Below, one piece after another: positions 25,153 through 33,744 of a DNA stretch of 64,000 nt. The notes under the pieces are model-generated. The model did no database searches and was not told where the DNA came from. It worked only from the letters and a program-made list of their open reading frames with translations. The position numbers and the translations under genes were made by a program. Every line of letters begins with the position of its first letter. Position 1 is the first letter of the stretch. Source of the stretch: Castellaniella sp040276085 (GTDB lineage Bacteria > Pseudomonadota > Gammaproteobacteria > Burkholderiales > Burkholderiaceae_B); NCBI RefSeq assembly GCF_040276085.1, contig NZ_JBELOK010000006.1:124001-188000 (forward strand). The letters are read 5' to 3'.

Positions 25153-25809
25153 ATGGCTTGGGATCGTGAACAAATGGCGGCACGTGCTGCCAAAGAATTG
25201 CAAGACGGTTTTTACGTCAATCTGGGTATTGGCCTGCCCACAAAAGTGGCCAACTACGTGCCTGACGGCATGGAGGTCTGGTTGCAGTCCGAAAACGGTT
25301 TGCTGGGCATTGGCCCGTTTCCCACGGATGATCAGGTCGATGCCGACCTGATCAACGCCGGCAAGCAAACCGTCACCACATTGCCTGGTTCGTCCATCTT
25401 TGCCTCGGCCGATTCCTTCGGCATGATTCGTGGCGGCAAGATCAATCTGGCCATTTTGGGCGCCATGCAGGTGTCCGAGAAAGGCGATCTGGCCAACTGG
25501 ATGATTCCGGGCAAGATGATCAAAGGCATGGGCGGTGCCATGGACCTCGTCGCCGGGGTTGGCAAGGTCGTTGTCCTGATGGAGCACGTTGCCGTCAATA
25601 AAAAAGATGGTTCCGAAAGCCTCAAGCTGCTGCCCGAATGCACCTTGCCGCTTACCGGCGTCGGGGTGGTCAACCTGATCATCACCGATCTGGGCGTCAT
25701 GGAAGTCACCGACAAGGGCCTCAAGCTCACCGAGCTCGCCCCCGGCGTCTCTGTCGACGAGATCAAGGCCAAGACGTCTGCCAAACTGGATGTGTCGGCA
25801 GTTGCCTAA
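25153..25809 (+). CDS. scoB: 3-oxoacid CoA-transferase subunit B
   Basis: 218 residues. The catalytic glutamate that forms the CoA thioester is in SENGLLGIGPFP (about residue 46). NLGIGLPTKVANY comes before it and KGMGGAMDLVAG near 122. It ends 6 bases before the aminopeptidase gene, which probably shares the transcript. The subunit order A then B is standard. Confidence 0.93.
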   Translation: MAWDREQMAARAAKELQDGFYVNLGIGLPTKVANYVPDGMEVWLQSENGLLGIGPFPTDDQVDADLINAGKQTVTTLPGSSIFASADSFGMIRGGKINLAILGAMQVSEKGDLANWMIPGKMIKGMGGAMDLVAGVGKVVVLMEHVAVNKKDGSESLKLLPECTLPLTGVGVVNLIITDLGVMEVTDKGLKLTELAPGVSVDEIKAKTSAKLDVSAVA

Positions 25810-25815
25810 GGAACC

Positions 25816-27627
25816 ATGGTGTCTTTGTTGCATTCTCTAGCGGCTCCGGCCGATCGCATTGCGGCCCTGCGCGGGCAGATGGCCCTGTCCGGGGTTCAGG
25901 CTTGCCTGATCCCCACGGCCGATCCCCATCTGTCCGAATATCTGCCAGAACACTGGGCGGCCAGGGCCTGGCTGTCGGGTTTTGATGGGTCGGCAGGCAG
26001 TCTGCTGCTTACAGCAGATTTTGCCGGCCTCTGGACGGACAGCCGTTATTGGGTGCAGGCTGATGCCCAGTTGCAGGGTTCAGGCATCGTCTTGATGCGT
26101 GCGGGTGCCCCCGAGGTACCCGACATGCTGGATTGGCTGCTTGAACACCTGCAGCAGGGAGACCAGCTGGCAGTGGACGGCCGCGTGCTGGATCAGTCCA
26201 CTGCAACACGCTGGCAGCCGGCCTTGCAGGCCGCCTCGATCAGCCTTGTGCTTGGACAAGATCCTGTTGGCGCCATCTGGGAAGATCGCCCCGATCTGCC
26301 CACCGCGCCGGTGTTCGAGCACCTGCCGCCGCACGCCTGCCGCAGCCGCGCTGCCAACCTGGCCGAGGTGCGCCGGGCCATGCAGGCTAAAGGGGCTCAG
26401 TACCACCTGTTGTCCTCTCTGGACGACATCGCCTGGCTGCTTAATCTGCGCGGCGCCGATGTCGATTACAACCCGGTATTTCTGGCGCATGCCTTGCTGG
26501 ATGAATCCCGCGTGCGCCTGTACGTGGCGCCTGCAAAAATTGATGCGGATCTGGCTGTGCGTCTATCTGAGGATGGGGTCGAGCTGCGTGATTACCCGTC
26601 GCTGGCAGCCGATCTGTCGCAGTTGCCGGTCGATGCCCCCTTGCTCGTGGATCCCGTGCGGGTGACGGCAGGTACGCTGTCGCATGCCACGCAAACCCGC
26701 CTGATCCAGGACATCAACCCTTCGCAGTTGCTGAAAGCTGTCAAAACAAGCGCAGAAGCTGCTCAGATCCGTCAGGTTATGGCCCAGGATGGTGCCGCCC
26801 TGTGCGAGTTTTTCGCCTGGTTTGAGGCTGCCCTGGCCGAGGGCCAGAAGCTTACCGAGGTTGATGTCGACACCTATTTGTCGGCTGCACGTGCGCGGCG
26901 CCCTGGGTTTGTCAGCCTGAGCTTCGCCACTATTGCGGGTTTCAATGCCAACGGCGCGATGCCGCATTACCGTGCCACGCCGCAGGCGCATGCGTTTATC
27001 CAGGGTGACGGCCTGCTCCTGATTGATTCGGGCGGGCAGTATCTGGGTGGCACCACCGATATCACCCGGGTAGTGCCCATAGGCACGCCTTCGGCGGCGC
27101 AGCGGGTGGATTACACCTCGGTACTCAAGGCCCATATTGCGCTGGCCCGCGCCCAGTTTCCAGTGGATACCCCGTCATCTGTGCTGGATACGCTGGCGCG
27201 TACCCCTTTGTGGCAGCGTGGCCTGGATTACGGTCATGGCACCGGCCATGGGGTGGGCTATTTTCTTAACGTGCACGAGGGCCCACAGTCTATTTCCGTG
27301 CGTGGCCATGCCCGAGCCCACCAAGGCATGCGGGCAGGCATGCTCACGTCCAACGAGCCCGGCCTTTACCGGGACGGCCAATGGGGCATTCGCATCGAAA
27401 ACCTGATGCTGGCTGTGCCTGCGGCGCAAACGGCCTTTGGCTCGTTTCTGGCGTTCGAAACCGTCACACTGTGCCCCATTGATACTCGTTGCGTGGTACG
27501 CGAGCAACTGTCTGCCGATGAGATCCGCTGGCTGGATACCTACCATCAGCACGTGCGCAAGCAGCTGCTGCCCCTGGTGGATGGCGATACGCGCAACTGG
27601 TTGATGCAACGCACCGAGGCTATATAA
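25816..27627 (+). CDS. M24B aminopeptidase P family protein
   Basis: 603 residues, the long three-domain form of Xaa-Pro aminopeptidase. Two creatinase-like N-terminal domains (about 10-310) precede a pita-bread catalytic domain. Metal ligands are visible: Asp in LLIDSGGQYLGGTTDITR, His in YGHGTGHGVGYF, Glu in TSNEPGLYRDGQWGIRIEN and Glu in the second half of that segment. It removes N-terminal residues preceding proline, using manganese or a similar metal, in the cytoplasm. It follows scoB by 6 bases. There is no signal peptide. Confidence 0.92.
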   Translation: MVSLLHSLAAPADRIAALRGQMALSGVQACLIPTADPHLSEYLPEHWAARAWLSGFDGSAGSLLLTADFAGLWTDSRYWVQADAQLQGSGIVLMRAGAPEVPDMLDWLLEHLQQGDQLAVDGRVLDQSTATRWQPALQAASISLVLGQDPVGAIWEDRPDLPTAPVFEHLPPHACRSRAANLAEVRRAMQAKGAQYHLLSSLDDIAWLLNLRGADVDYNPVFLAHALLDESRVRLYVAPAKIDADLAVRLSEDGVELRDYPSLAADLSQLPVDAPLLVDPVRVTAGTLSHATQTRLIQDINPSQLLKAVKTSAEAAQIRQVMAQDGAALCEFFAWFEAALAEGQKLTEVDVDTYLSAARARRPGFVSLSFATIAGFNANGAMPHYRATPQAHAFIQGDGLLLIDSGGQYLGGTTDITRVVPIGTPSAAQRVDYTSVLKAHIALARAQFPVDTPSSVLDTLARTPLWQRGLDYGHGTGHGVGYFLNVHEGPQSISVRGHARAHQGMRAGMLTSNEPGLYRDGQWGIRIENLMLAVPAAQTAFGSFLAFETVTLCPIDTRCVVREQLSADEIRWLDTYHQHVRKQLLPLVDGDTRNWLMQRTEAI

Positions 27628-27638
27628 CCAGCCACACC

Positions 27639-27683
27639 ACCAGCTGTTTCTGATGCTCATTCCATCGGTTCAGCTGGTTTTTT
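27639..27683 (+). terminator. probable terminator after the aminopeptidase gene
   Basis: ACCAGCTG (27639-27646) pairs with CAGCTGGT (27671-27678), followed by a run of six T. The loop of 24 bases is long, which lowers confidence. Confidence 0.5.
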
Positions 27684-27686
27684 CGC

Positions 27687-27715
27687 TATAATTGCATAGC
27701 TATACTATTTAAATA
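27687..27715 (+). promoter_or_regulatory. promoter and probable operator of the marR-MFS pair
   Basis: A consensus -10 TATAAT at 27687-27692 is followed by ATAGCTAT and TACTAT. A perfect 10-bp palindrome TATTTAAATA lies at 27706-27715, ending 10 bases before the MarR start. The AT-rich symmetric sequence is typical of MarR operators, so autorepression is likely. No good -35 is seen. Confidence 0.5.
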
Positions 27716-27725
27716 TGGATTTGAC

Positions 27726-28193
27726 ATGTCTGGGTCTGCTGATCATTTATTGGTGGGTGCACAGCTGCTTGATCGCATCGTCCGGCTTAACCGCTGGGTT
27801 ACCCATCACACCCAATGGGCTGTGCCTTTGGCGCAGGCGCGGGTGCTGTCTCAGATCAGCCAGTTGGGCCCGTCCCGTGTGGGAGACCTCGCCCGGGCCG
27901 AGCACTGCAGCCAGCCCACCATGACCACCCTGGTCAAGCGTTTGCTGCAGCAGTCTCTGGTGCGGCGCGTACCCGATCCCTCCGACGCGCGTGCGGGGCT
28001 GGTGTCCCTTACCCCCGCAGGACAGCACATGCTCGACGACTTGCGTCGCGAACGGGCGAGGGTGATGGGGGCGCTTATTGCCCAGCTTGCGCCTGCCCAG
28101 CGCCAGGGCCTGGACACCACGTTGCAGACCCTGGAAGGCTTGCTGGATGCGGCCTATACCGATTCTGTTTATTTTCCGGATCTTTCATCATGA
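27726..28193 (+). CDS. MarR family transcriptional regulator
   Basis: 155 residues. The winged helix-turn-helix is at about 45-110, with LSQISQLGPSRVGDLARAEHCSQPTMTTLVKRL as recognition region and the wing DPSDARAGLVSLT. MarR proteins are dimeric repressors released by small aromatic or toxic ligands. Its stop overlaps the start of the following MFS exporter by 4 bases, so it almost certainly controls that exporter. A palindromic AT-rich sequence directly upstream is a candidate operator. Confidence 0.9.
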   Translation: MSGSADHLLVGAQLLDRIVRLNRWVTHHTQWAVPLAQARVLSQISQLGPSRVGDLARAEHCSQPTMTTLVKRLLQQSLVRRVPDPSDARAGLVSLTPAGQHMLDDLRRERARVMGALIAQLAPAQRQGLDTTLQTLEGLLDAAYTDSVYFPDLSS

Positions 28194-29395
28194 ATTTATT
28201 GCGACAACCCAAAGCCGTCATGGCCGTCGCGTTTGCCTGTGTCATTGCCTTTATGGGCATCGGGCTTGTGGATCCCATCCTCAAGCCGATTGCGGATTCC
28301 CTGGGCGCTACGCCCTCACAAACCTCCCTACTGTTTACCAGCTACATGGCTGTCATGGGTCTGGCCATGCTGATCACCAGCGTGGTTTCCAGCCGTCTGG
28401 GGGTCAAGCGCACGCTGCTGCTGGGTTTGCTGGTCATTATTGCGGGGGCCGGGCTGGCCGGGATGTCTGGGTCAGTGATGGAGATCGTCGGCTACCGCGC
28501 CATCTGGGGCCTGGGCAATGCGCTGTTTGTGGCCACCGCACTGGCCGCGATTGTCAGCGCTTCCCAAGGGTCTGTTCGGGATGCCGTCATTTTTTACGAA
28601 GCTGCGCTGGGTGTAGGGATCGCCGCCGGGCCGCTTATCGGTGGCGTGCTGGGTTCCATTTCCTGGCGCGGGCCTTTTTTCGGGGTGTCGGTATTGATGG
28701 CCATCGCTTTTGTGGTCACGTTCTTTCTGTTGCCGCCCTTTGCCGCCACCGTGCACCACAGCACCTTGCGCGACCCTTTCCGGGCCCTCAGGCATCCCGG
28801 CTTGCTGGGGGTGGCCATCACCGCGCTGTTGTATAACTTCGGCTTTTTCACCTTGCTGGCCTACACGCCATTTCCGCTGGACATGGGCGCGCAGCAGGTG
28901 GGCCTGATTTTCTTTGGCTGGGGGGTGATGCTGGCGTTTGCTTCCGTGTTTCTCGCACCCCGTTTGCAAAGTGCGTGGGGCACGATTCCATCGATTGTGT
29001 TTGCCCTGCTGGGTTTTGCCCTGGTGCTGGCCGTGATGGCCATCTGGACAGACCATAAATCTGTGCTGGTGGTTGGTGTGGTGGCGGCCGGCCTGTTTTT
29101 AGGCATCAACAATACCTTGGTCACAGAAACCGTCATGAAAGCAGCCCCTGTCGAACGCGGAGTAGCCTCTGCGGCCTACAGTTTTGTCCGCTTCAGCGGC
29201 GGGGCGGTGGCGCCCTGGCTGGCAGGCTATCTGGGTGAAACCCTCAACGATCACGTGCCCTATTGGGTGGGCACGCTTGCGGTATTGGCTGCTGTGGGGG
29301 TGCTGCTGGCAAGCCGTGCACATTTGACTGCTGTTGACCAGCCGCACGACCTCGAACCCGTTGTGCCGACGGCACCTGCAGTCGAGGGCTGCTAA
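28190..29395 (+). CDS. MFS exporter, MarR-linked
   Basis: 401 residues with about 12 membrane helices, drug:H+ antiporter type. The motif-A loop between helices 2 and 3 is SSRLGVKRTLLLG, and the antiporter motif C-like AALGVGIAAGPLIGGVLG is in helix 5. The start ATG at 28190 overlaps the MarR stop (ATGA). The likely role is ligand-inducible export of a toxic small molecule, for which the substrate cannot be inferred. The tail (VDQPHDLEPVVPTAPAV) is polar and cytoplasmic. Confidence 0.87.
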   Translation: MNLLRQPKAVMAVAFACVIAFMGIGLVDPILKPIADSLGATPSQTSLLFTSYMAVMGLAMLITSVVSSRLGVKRTLLLGLLVIIAGAGLAGMSGSVMEIVGYRAIWGLGNALFVATALAAIVSASQGSVRDAVIFYEAALGVGIAAGPLIGGVLGSISWRGPFFGVSVLMAIAFVVTFFLLPPFAATVHHSTLRDPFRALRHPGLLGVAITALLYNFGFFTLLAYTPFPLDMGAQQVGLIFFGWGVMLAFASVFLAPRLQSAWGTIPSIVFALLGFALVLAVMAIWTDHKSVLVVGVVAAGLFLGINNTLVTETVMKAAPVERGVASAAYSFVRFSGGAVAPWLAGYLGETLNDHVPYWVGTLAVLAAVGVLLASRAHLTAVDQPHDLEPVVPTAPAVEGC

Positions 29396-29461
29396 GCCCG
29401 TCAGCAAGCGGCTATAATTCCCATTTCCCGCTCCGCCCGTCCACACCGGGCAAGTATTCAA

Positions 29462-31117
29462 ATGACCAAATACGTATTCGTCACGGGGGGAGTCGTCTCA
29501 TCCCTGGGCAAAGGCATTGCTGCGGCATCTCTCGCCGCCATCCTAGAATCCCGCGGCTTGCGGGTCACCATGCTCAAACTGGATCCCTATATCAACGTCG
29601 ATCCTGGCACCATGAGCCCGTTTCAGCATGGCGAGGTTTTCGTCACCGAAGACGGGGCCGAAACCGACCTTGATCTCGGCCACTACGAGCGCTTCGTCTC
29701 GGCACGGATGCACAAGGTCAATAATTTCACCACCGGTCAGATCTACGAATCCGTCCTGCGCAAAGAGCGCCGTGGCGATTACCTGGGTAAAACCGTACAG
29801 GTCATCCCGCACATCACCAACGAGATCCAGGATTTCATCGCCCGCGGCGCCAAGGCGGCCTATAACGGCCAGGCCGATATCGCTATGGTCGAGATCGGCG
29901 GTACGGTGGGTGACATCGAATCCCTGCCGTTCCTCGAGGCCGTGCGCCAGATGAGCCTGCGCCTGGGGCGCAATCAGTGCGCGTTTGTGCACCTTACGCT
30001 GGTGCCGTTCATTGCTTCTGCCGGCGAGCTCAAAACCAAGCCCACTCAGCACTCGGTGCAAAAACTGCGCGAAATCGGCATTTATCCCAATGCCCTGTTA
30101 TGCCGCGCCGATCGCCCGGTGCCCGATGACGAGCGTGCCAAAATCTCATTGTTTTCCAATGTGCCGCTGGATGCCGTGATTTCTGTGTCCGACGCGGATT
30201 CCATCTACAAGATTCCGGCCATGCTGCATCAGCAGGGGCTCGACAGCCTGGTGTGCGATGCGCTGGCCATCACGCCACCGCCCGCCGATCTCACCGTCTG
30301 GGATCGCCTGGTGCACGACCTCGAAAACCCGCGCGGCTCGGTCACTATCGGCATGGTCGGCAAGTATGTCGATCTCACCGAGTCCTATAAATCGCTGTCC
30401 GAAGCCTTGGTGCACGCGGGCATTCATACTCATTCCCGTGTCGATATCGTCTATCTGGATTCCGAAGAGATCGATACCCAGGGCATCGCTTGCCTGGCGG
30501 GCCTGGACGCTATTCTGGTGCCCGGTGGCTTTGGCAAACGGGGTACCGAAGGCAAGATCAAGGCCATCCAGTATGCCCGCGAGCACGGCATCCCCTATCT
30601 GGGCATCTGCCTGGGCATGCAGCTGGCTGTGGTCGAGTTCGCACGTCATGTGGCGGGCTTGGGCGGTGCCAACAGCACGGAGTTCGATCCTTCCGCACCG
30701 CATCCCGTGGTGGCCCTGATCACCGAGTGGCAAGATCGGGAAGGCAAGATCGAGAAGCGCGATGCGTCTTCTGATCTTGGCGGCACCATGCGCAAAGGGG
30801 CCCAGCGTTGCCCGGTCAAGCCGGGTACACGGGCTGCCAGCATCTATGGCACCGAGGTCAACGAACGCCATCGCCATCGCTACGAGGTCAATAACGTCTA
30901 CGTCAATCGCCTCGAAGAAGCCGGCATGGTCATCAGTGCCCGTACGCCCACCGAGAATCTGCCGGAGATCATGGAGATCCCCAGTCATCCGTGGTTCATG
31001 GGCGTGCAGTTTCACCCCGAGTTCACCTCTACGCCGCGTGACGGCCATCCTTTGTTCAGCAGTTTCATTCAGGCAGCGCTCACCTATCAGCAAAGCCAGG
31101 TAAAAAAGGCCGGTTGA
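29462..31117 (+). CDS. pyrG: CTP synthase
   Basis: 551 residues, complete. PyrG aminates UTP to CTP with ATP and glutamine. The synthetase domain begins TKYVFVTGGVVSSLGKGIAAASL. The glutaminase domain (about 290-550) has the nucleophile in GICLGMQ and the His and Glu in VQFHPEF. A consensus TATAAT at 29413-29418 lies 44 bases upstream and probably serves as the -10 element. It is followed by kdsA after 18 bases, the common pyrG-kdsA-eno-ftsB order of proteobacteria. Confidence 0.98.
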   Translation: MTKYVFVTGGVVSSLGKGIAAASLAAILESRGLRVTMLKLDPYINVDPGTMSPFQHGEVFVTEDGAETDLDLGHYERFVSARMHKVNNFTTGQIYESVLRKERRGDYLGKTVQVIPHITNEIQDFIARGAKAAYNGQADIAMVEIGGTVGDIESLPFLEAVRQMSLRLGRNQCAFVHLTLVPFIASAGELKTKPTQHSVQKLREIGIYPNALLCRADRPVPDDERAKISLFSNVPLDAVISVSDADSIYKIPAMLHQQGLDSLVCDALAITPPPADLTVWDRLVHDLENPRGSVTIGMVGKYVDLTESYKSLSEALVHAGIHTHSRVDIVYLDSEEIDTQGIACLAGLDAILVPGGFGKRGTEGKIKAIQYAREHGIPYLGICLGMQLAVVEFARHVAGLGGANSTEFDPSAPHPVVALITEWQDREGKIEKRDASSDLGGTMRKGAQRCPVKPGTRAASIYGTEVNERHRHRYEVNNVYVNRLEEAGMVISARTPTENLPEIMEIPSHPWFMGVQFHPEFTSTPRDGHPLFSSFIQAALTYQQSQVKKAG

Positions 31118-31135
31118 CGGCCAAAGGGGTACCCC

Positions 31136-31987
31136 ATGCAGTTATGTCACTTCGAGGCCGGGCTCACCCAGCCCTTGTTCCTGATTGCCGGGCCATGCGT
31201 CATCGAATCCCGCGAGCTCGCTTTCGAGACGGCCGGTGTTTTGCAAGAAATCACCCGGGCCCTGGGTATCCCCTTTATCTACAAAAGCTCGTTTGATAAG
31301 GCCAATCGCAGCTCTGGCGCGTCTTTCCGCGGCCCGGGCATCGATGAGGGCCTGAAAATTCTGGCCGATGTGCGCCAGCAGCTGGGCGTACCCGTGCTCA
31401 CCGATGTGCACGAAGCCGGCCAGGCCCGCGAGGTTGCCTCGGTTGTGGATGTGCTGCAGACGCCGGCCTTTTTGTGCCGCCAAACCGATTTCATCCAAAC
31501 CTGCGCAGCCACGCTCAAGCCGGTCAATATCAAAAAGGGGCAGTTTCTGGCCCCCGAAGACATGCTGCAGGTTGTGACCAAGGCCCGTGCCGCTGCCATC
31601 GAGGCAGGCGGAGATGGCCAGAACATTATGGTTTGCGAGCGCGGCGCATCGTTTGGTTACCATAATCTGGTTTCTGACATGCGATCCTTGGCCATCATGC
31701 GCGATACGCATTGTCCAGTGGTTTTTGATGCCACGCATTCGGTTCAGTTGCCCGGCGGGCAGGGTACCCGGTCGGGTGGCCAGCGCGAGTTTGTCCCTGT
31801 GCTGGCGCGTGCGGCGGTGGCGGTTGGCGTGGCCGGTGTCTTTATGGAAACGCACCCTGATCCCGAAAAAGCATTATCCGACGGCCCCAATGCTGTGCCG
31901 CTGGATAAAATGCGGGCCTTGCTGCAAAGCCTGGTGGCGCTGGATCGTTGCGTCAAGCAAGACGGCGCGGTATCACTGACTCTGTAA
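31136..31987 (+). CDS. kdsA: 3-deoxy-D-manno-octulosonate 8-phosphate synthase, metal-dependent type
   Basis: 283 residues. KdsA condenses phosphoenolpyruvate with arabinose 5-phosphate to Kdo-8-phosphate for lipopolysaccharide inner core. The segment IAGPCVIESRELA carries cysteine where the E. coli enzyme has the asparagine of metal-independent KdsA. With DATHSVQLPGGQGTRSGGQREF, METHPDPEKALSDGPN this supplies the Cys-His-Glu-Asp metal site. It lies in the pyrG-kdsA-eno-ftsB group. A GGGG ribosome site precedes the ATG. Confidence 0.96.
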   Translation: MQLCHFEAGLTQPLFLIAGPCVIESRELAFETAGVLQEITRALGIPFIYKSSFDKANRSSGASFRGPGIDEGLKILADVRQQLGVPVLTDVHEAGQAREVASVVDVLQTPAFLCRQTDFIQTCAATLKPVNIKKGQFLAPEDMLQVVTKARAAAIEAGGDGQNIMVCERGASFGYHNLVSDMRSLAIMRDTHCPVVFDATHSVQLPGGQGTRSGGQREFVPVLARAAVAVGVAGVFMETHPDPEKALSDGPNAVPLDKMRALLQSLVALDRCVKQDGAVSLTL

Positions 31988-32109
31988 TAGCGGCTATAAA
32001 GCCGGGCTAAACGTGCGGCGGCCGTCCTGAAGTAGACTGAACCCGTGCATCCCCCGCTACAATAGTGGGGTTTCCCTTGAACACATTACACAGGCAGGAC
32101 ACCCTCACC

Positions 32110-33396
32110 ATGAGCGCAATTGTAGATATCATCGGACGCGAGATCCTCGATTCACGCGGCAACCCCACTGTAGAGTGCGACGTTTTGCTCGAATCCGGTG
32201 CCATGGGTCGGGCTGCCGTGCCCTCGGGTGCCTCCACGGGCTCACGCGAGGCCATCGAGCTGCGCGACGGTGATAAAACCCGCTATCTGGGCAAAGGGGT
32301 GTTGCGCGCTGTCGAGCACATCAACACCGAGATCTCCGAGGCACTGTTGGGCCTGGATGCCCAAGAGCAAACGTTTATCGACCGCACCCTGATCGAACTC
32401 GACGGCACTGAGGATAAAAGCCGCCTGGGTGCCAATGCCATCTTGGCTGCCAGCATGGCAGTGGCCAAGGCAGCCGCCGAAGACGCCGGCCTGCCCCTGT
32501 ACCGCTATTTTGGTGGCAGTGGCCCCCTGCAAATGCCCGTGCCGATGATGAACGTCATCAATGGTGGGGCGCATGCCAACAACAGCCTCGATCTCCAAGA
32601 GTTCATGATCCTGCCGGTGGGCGCGGCCAGCTTCCGTGAAGCCCTGCGCATGGGCGCAGAAATCTTTCATGCACTCAAAAAGATCATTGCCGATCAAGGC
32701 ATGCCCACTGCCGTGGGTGACGAAGGCGGGTTTGCGCCCAACGTGGCCAACCACGAAGCCGCCATCCAGCTGATCCTGCAAGCAATCAGCGCCGCCGGCT
32801 ACGAGGCCGGCACGCAAGTAGTGCTGGGTCTGGATTGCGCCAGCTCCGAGTTCTACCGTGATGGCAAGTACCATCTGGCCGGCGAGGGGGGTGTGTCTTT
32901 AAGCTCGCAGGATTTTGCCAATCTGCTGGCCTCCTGGTGCGACAAATACCCCATCGTCACCATCGAAGACGGCATGGCCGAAGACGACTGGGACGGCTGG
33001 CGCATTCTCACCGAGCAACTCGGCAAAAAGGTTCAGTTGGTGGGCGACGATCTCTTCGTCACCAACACCCGTATTCTTAAAAAGGGCATCGAGCAGCACA
33101 TCGCCAACTCGATCCTCATCAAGATCAACCAGATCGGGACCCTCACCGAAACCTTCGCCGCCATCGAGATGGCCAAGCGCGCCGGTTACACCGCAGTCAT
33201 TTCGCACCGCTCGGGCGAAACCGAAGACGCCACCATCGCCGATATCGCAGTGGCAACCAATGCCATGCAGATCAAAACCGGCTCTCTGTCGCGCTCCGAC
33301 CGCATGGCCAAGTACAACCAGTTGCTGCGTATCGAAGAAGAGCTCGCCGAAGTGGCCAGCTATCCCGGTGTGTCTGCCTTCTATAACCTGCGCTAA
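32110..33396 (+). CDS. eno: enolase
   Basis: 428 residues. Enolase interconverts 2-phosphoglycerate and phosphoenolpyruvate and is an RNA degradosome partner in proteobacteria. It shows EILDSRGNPTVE at the N-terminus, the magnesium ligands in LGLDCASSEFY and TIEDGMAEDDW, VGDDLFVTN and the catalytic-loop SHRSGETED. The ATG at 32110 gives the canonical MSAIVDI start; the frame extends upstream without conservation. A possible -10 TACAAT (32058-32063) lies in an imperfect inverted repeat (CCCCGCTA/TAGTGGGG). ftsB follows after 9 bases. Confidence 0.98.
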   Translation: MSAIVDIIGREILDSRGNPTVECDVLLESGAMGRAAVPSGASTGSREAIELRDGDKTRYLGKGVLRAVEHINTEISEALLGLDAQEQTFIDRTLIELDGTEDKSRLGANAILAASMAVAKAAAEDAGLPLYRYFGGSGPLQMPVPMMNVINGGAHANNSLDLQEFMILPVGAASFREALRMGAEIFHALKKIIADQGMPTAVGDEGGFAPNVANHEAAIQLILQAISAAGYEAGTQVVLGLDCASSEFYRDGKYHLAGEGGVSLSSQDFANLLASWCDKYPIVTIEDGMAEDDWDGWRILTEQLGKKVQLVGDDLFVTNTRILKKGIEQHIANSILIKINQIGTLTETFAAIEMAKRAGYTAVISHRSGETEDATIADIAVATNAMQIKTGSLSRSDRMAKYNQLLRIEEELAEVASYPGVSAFYNLR

Positions 33397-33405
33397 AACG
33401 GCCTC

Positions 33406-33693
33406 ATGCGCCTGCTCAGCCTGGTTCTGCTGGCGCTTGCGCTAGTCATCCAGTACCCGCTTTGGTGGGGCAAGGGTGGCTGGCTGCAGGTGCAGGCGCT
33501 CGAGACGCAGGTGCATAAAGAAACGGATACCAACCAGGCCCTGATGGCCCGCAATAACGCCTTGCAGGCCGAAGTTCAGGATCTTAAAACCGGTATCTCC
33601 GCCGTCGAAGAGCGCGCCCGGGGCGAGCTCAACATGATCCGCGAAGGCGAATACTTCGTACAGGTCTTGCCGCGGCCGCCTCAAGGCCAATAA
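33406..33693 (+). CDS. ftsB: cell division protein FtsB
   Basis: 95 residues: a short N-terminal membrane anchor (LLSLVLLALALVIQYPLWW, residues 3-21), then a leucine-zipper coiled coil (about 28-70) rich in Q and N, and a short C-terminal part ERARGELNMIREGEYF. FtsB joins FtsL and FtsQ in the divisome to activate septal peptidoglycan synthesis. The topology is single-pass with the coiled coil in the periplasm. Linkage directly after eno is the classic location. Confidence 0.92.
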   Translation: MRLLSLVLLALALVIQYPLWWGKGGWLQVQALETQVHKETDTNQALMARNNALQAEVQDLKTGISAVEERARGELNMIREGEYFVQVLPRPPQGQ

Positions 33694-33744
33694 GGTTCCG
33701 CAGGCCAGCCATTGGCCGTTTGCGCCGTTTATCCACATCAGATC

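Noticed and set aside
31991..32004. Terminator after kdsA (CGGCT-ATAA-AGCCG)
   Set aside because: The stem is only 5 bp and has no uridine run; it may be chance.
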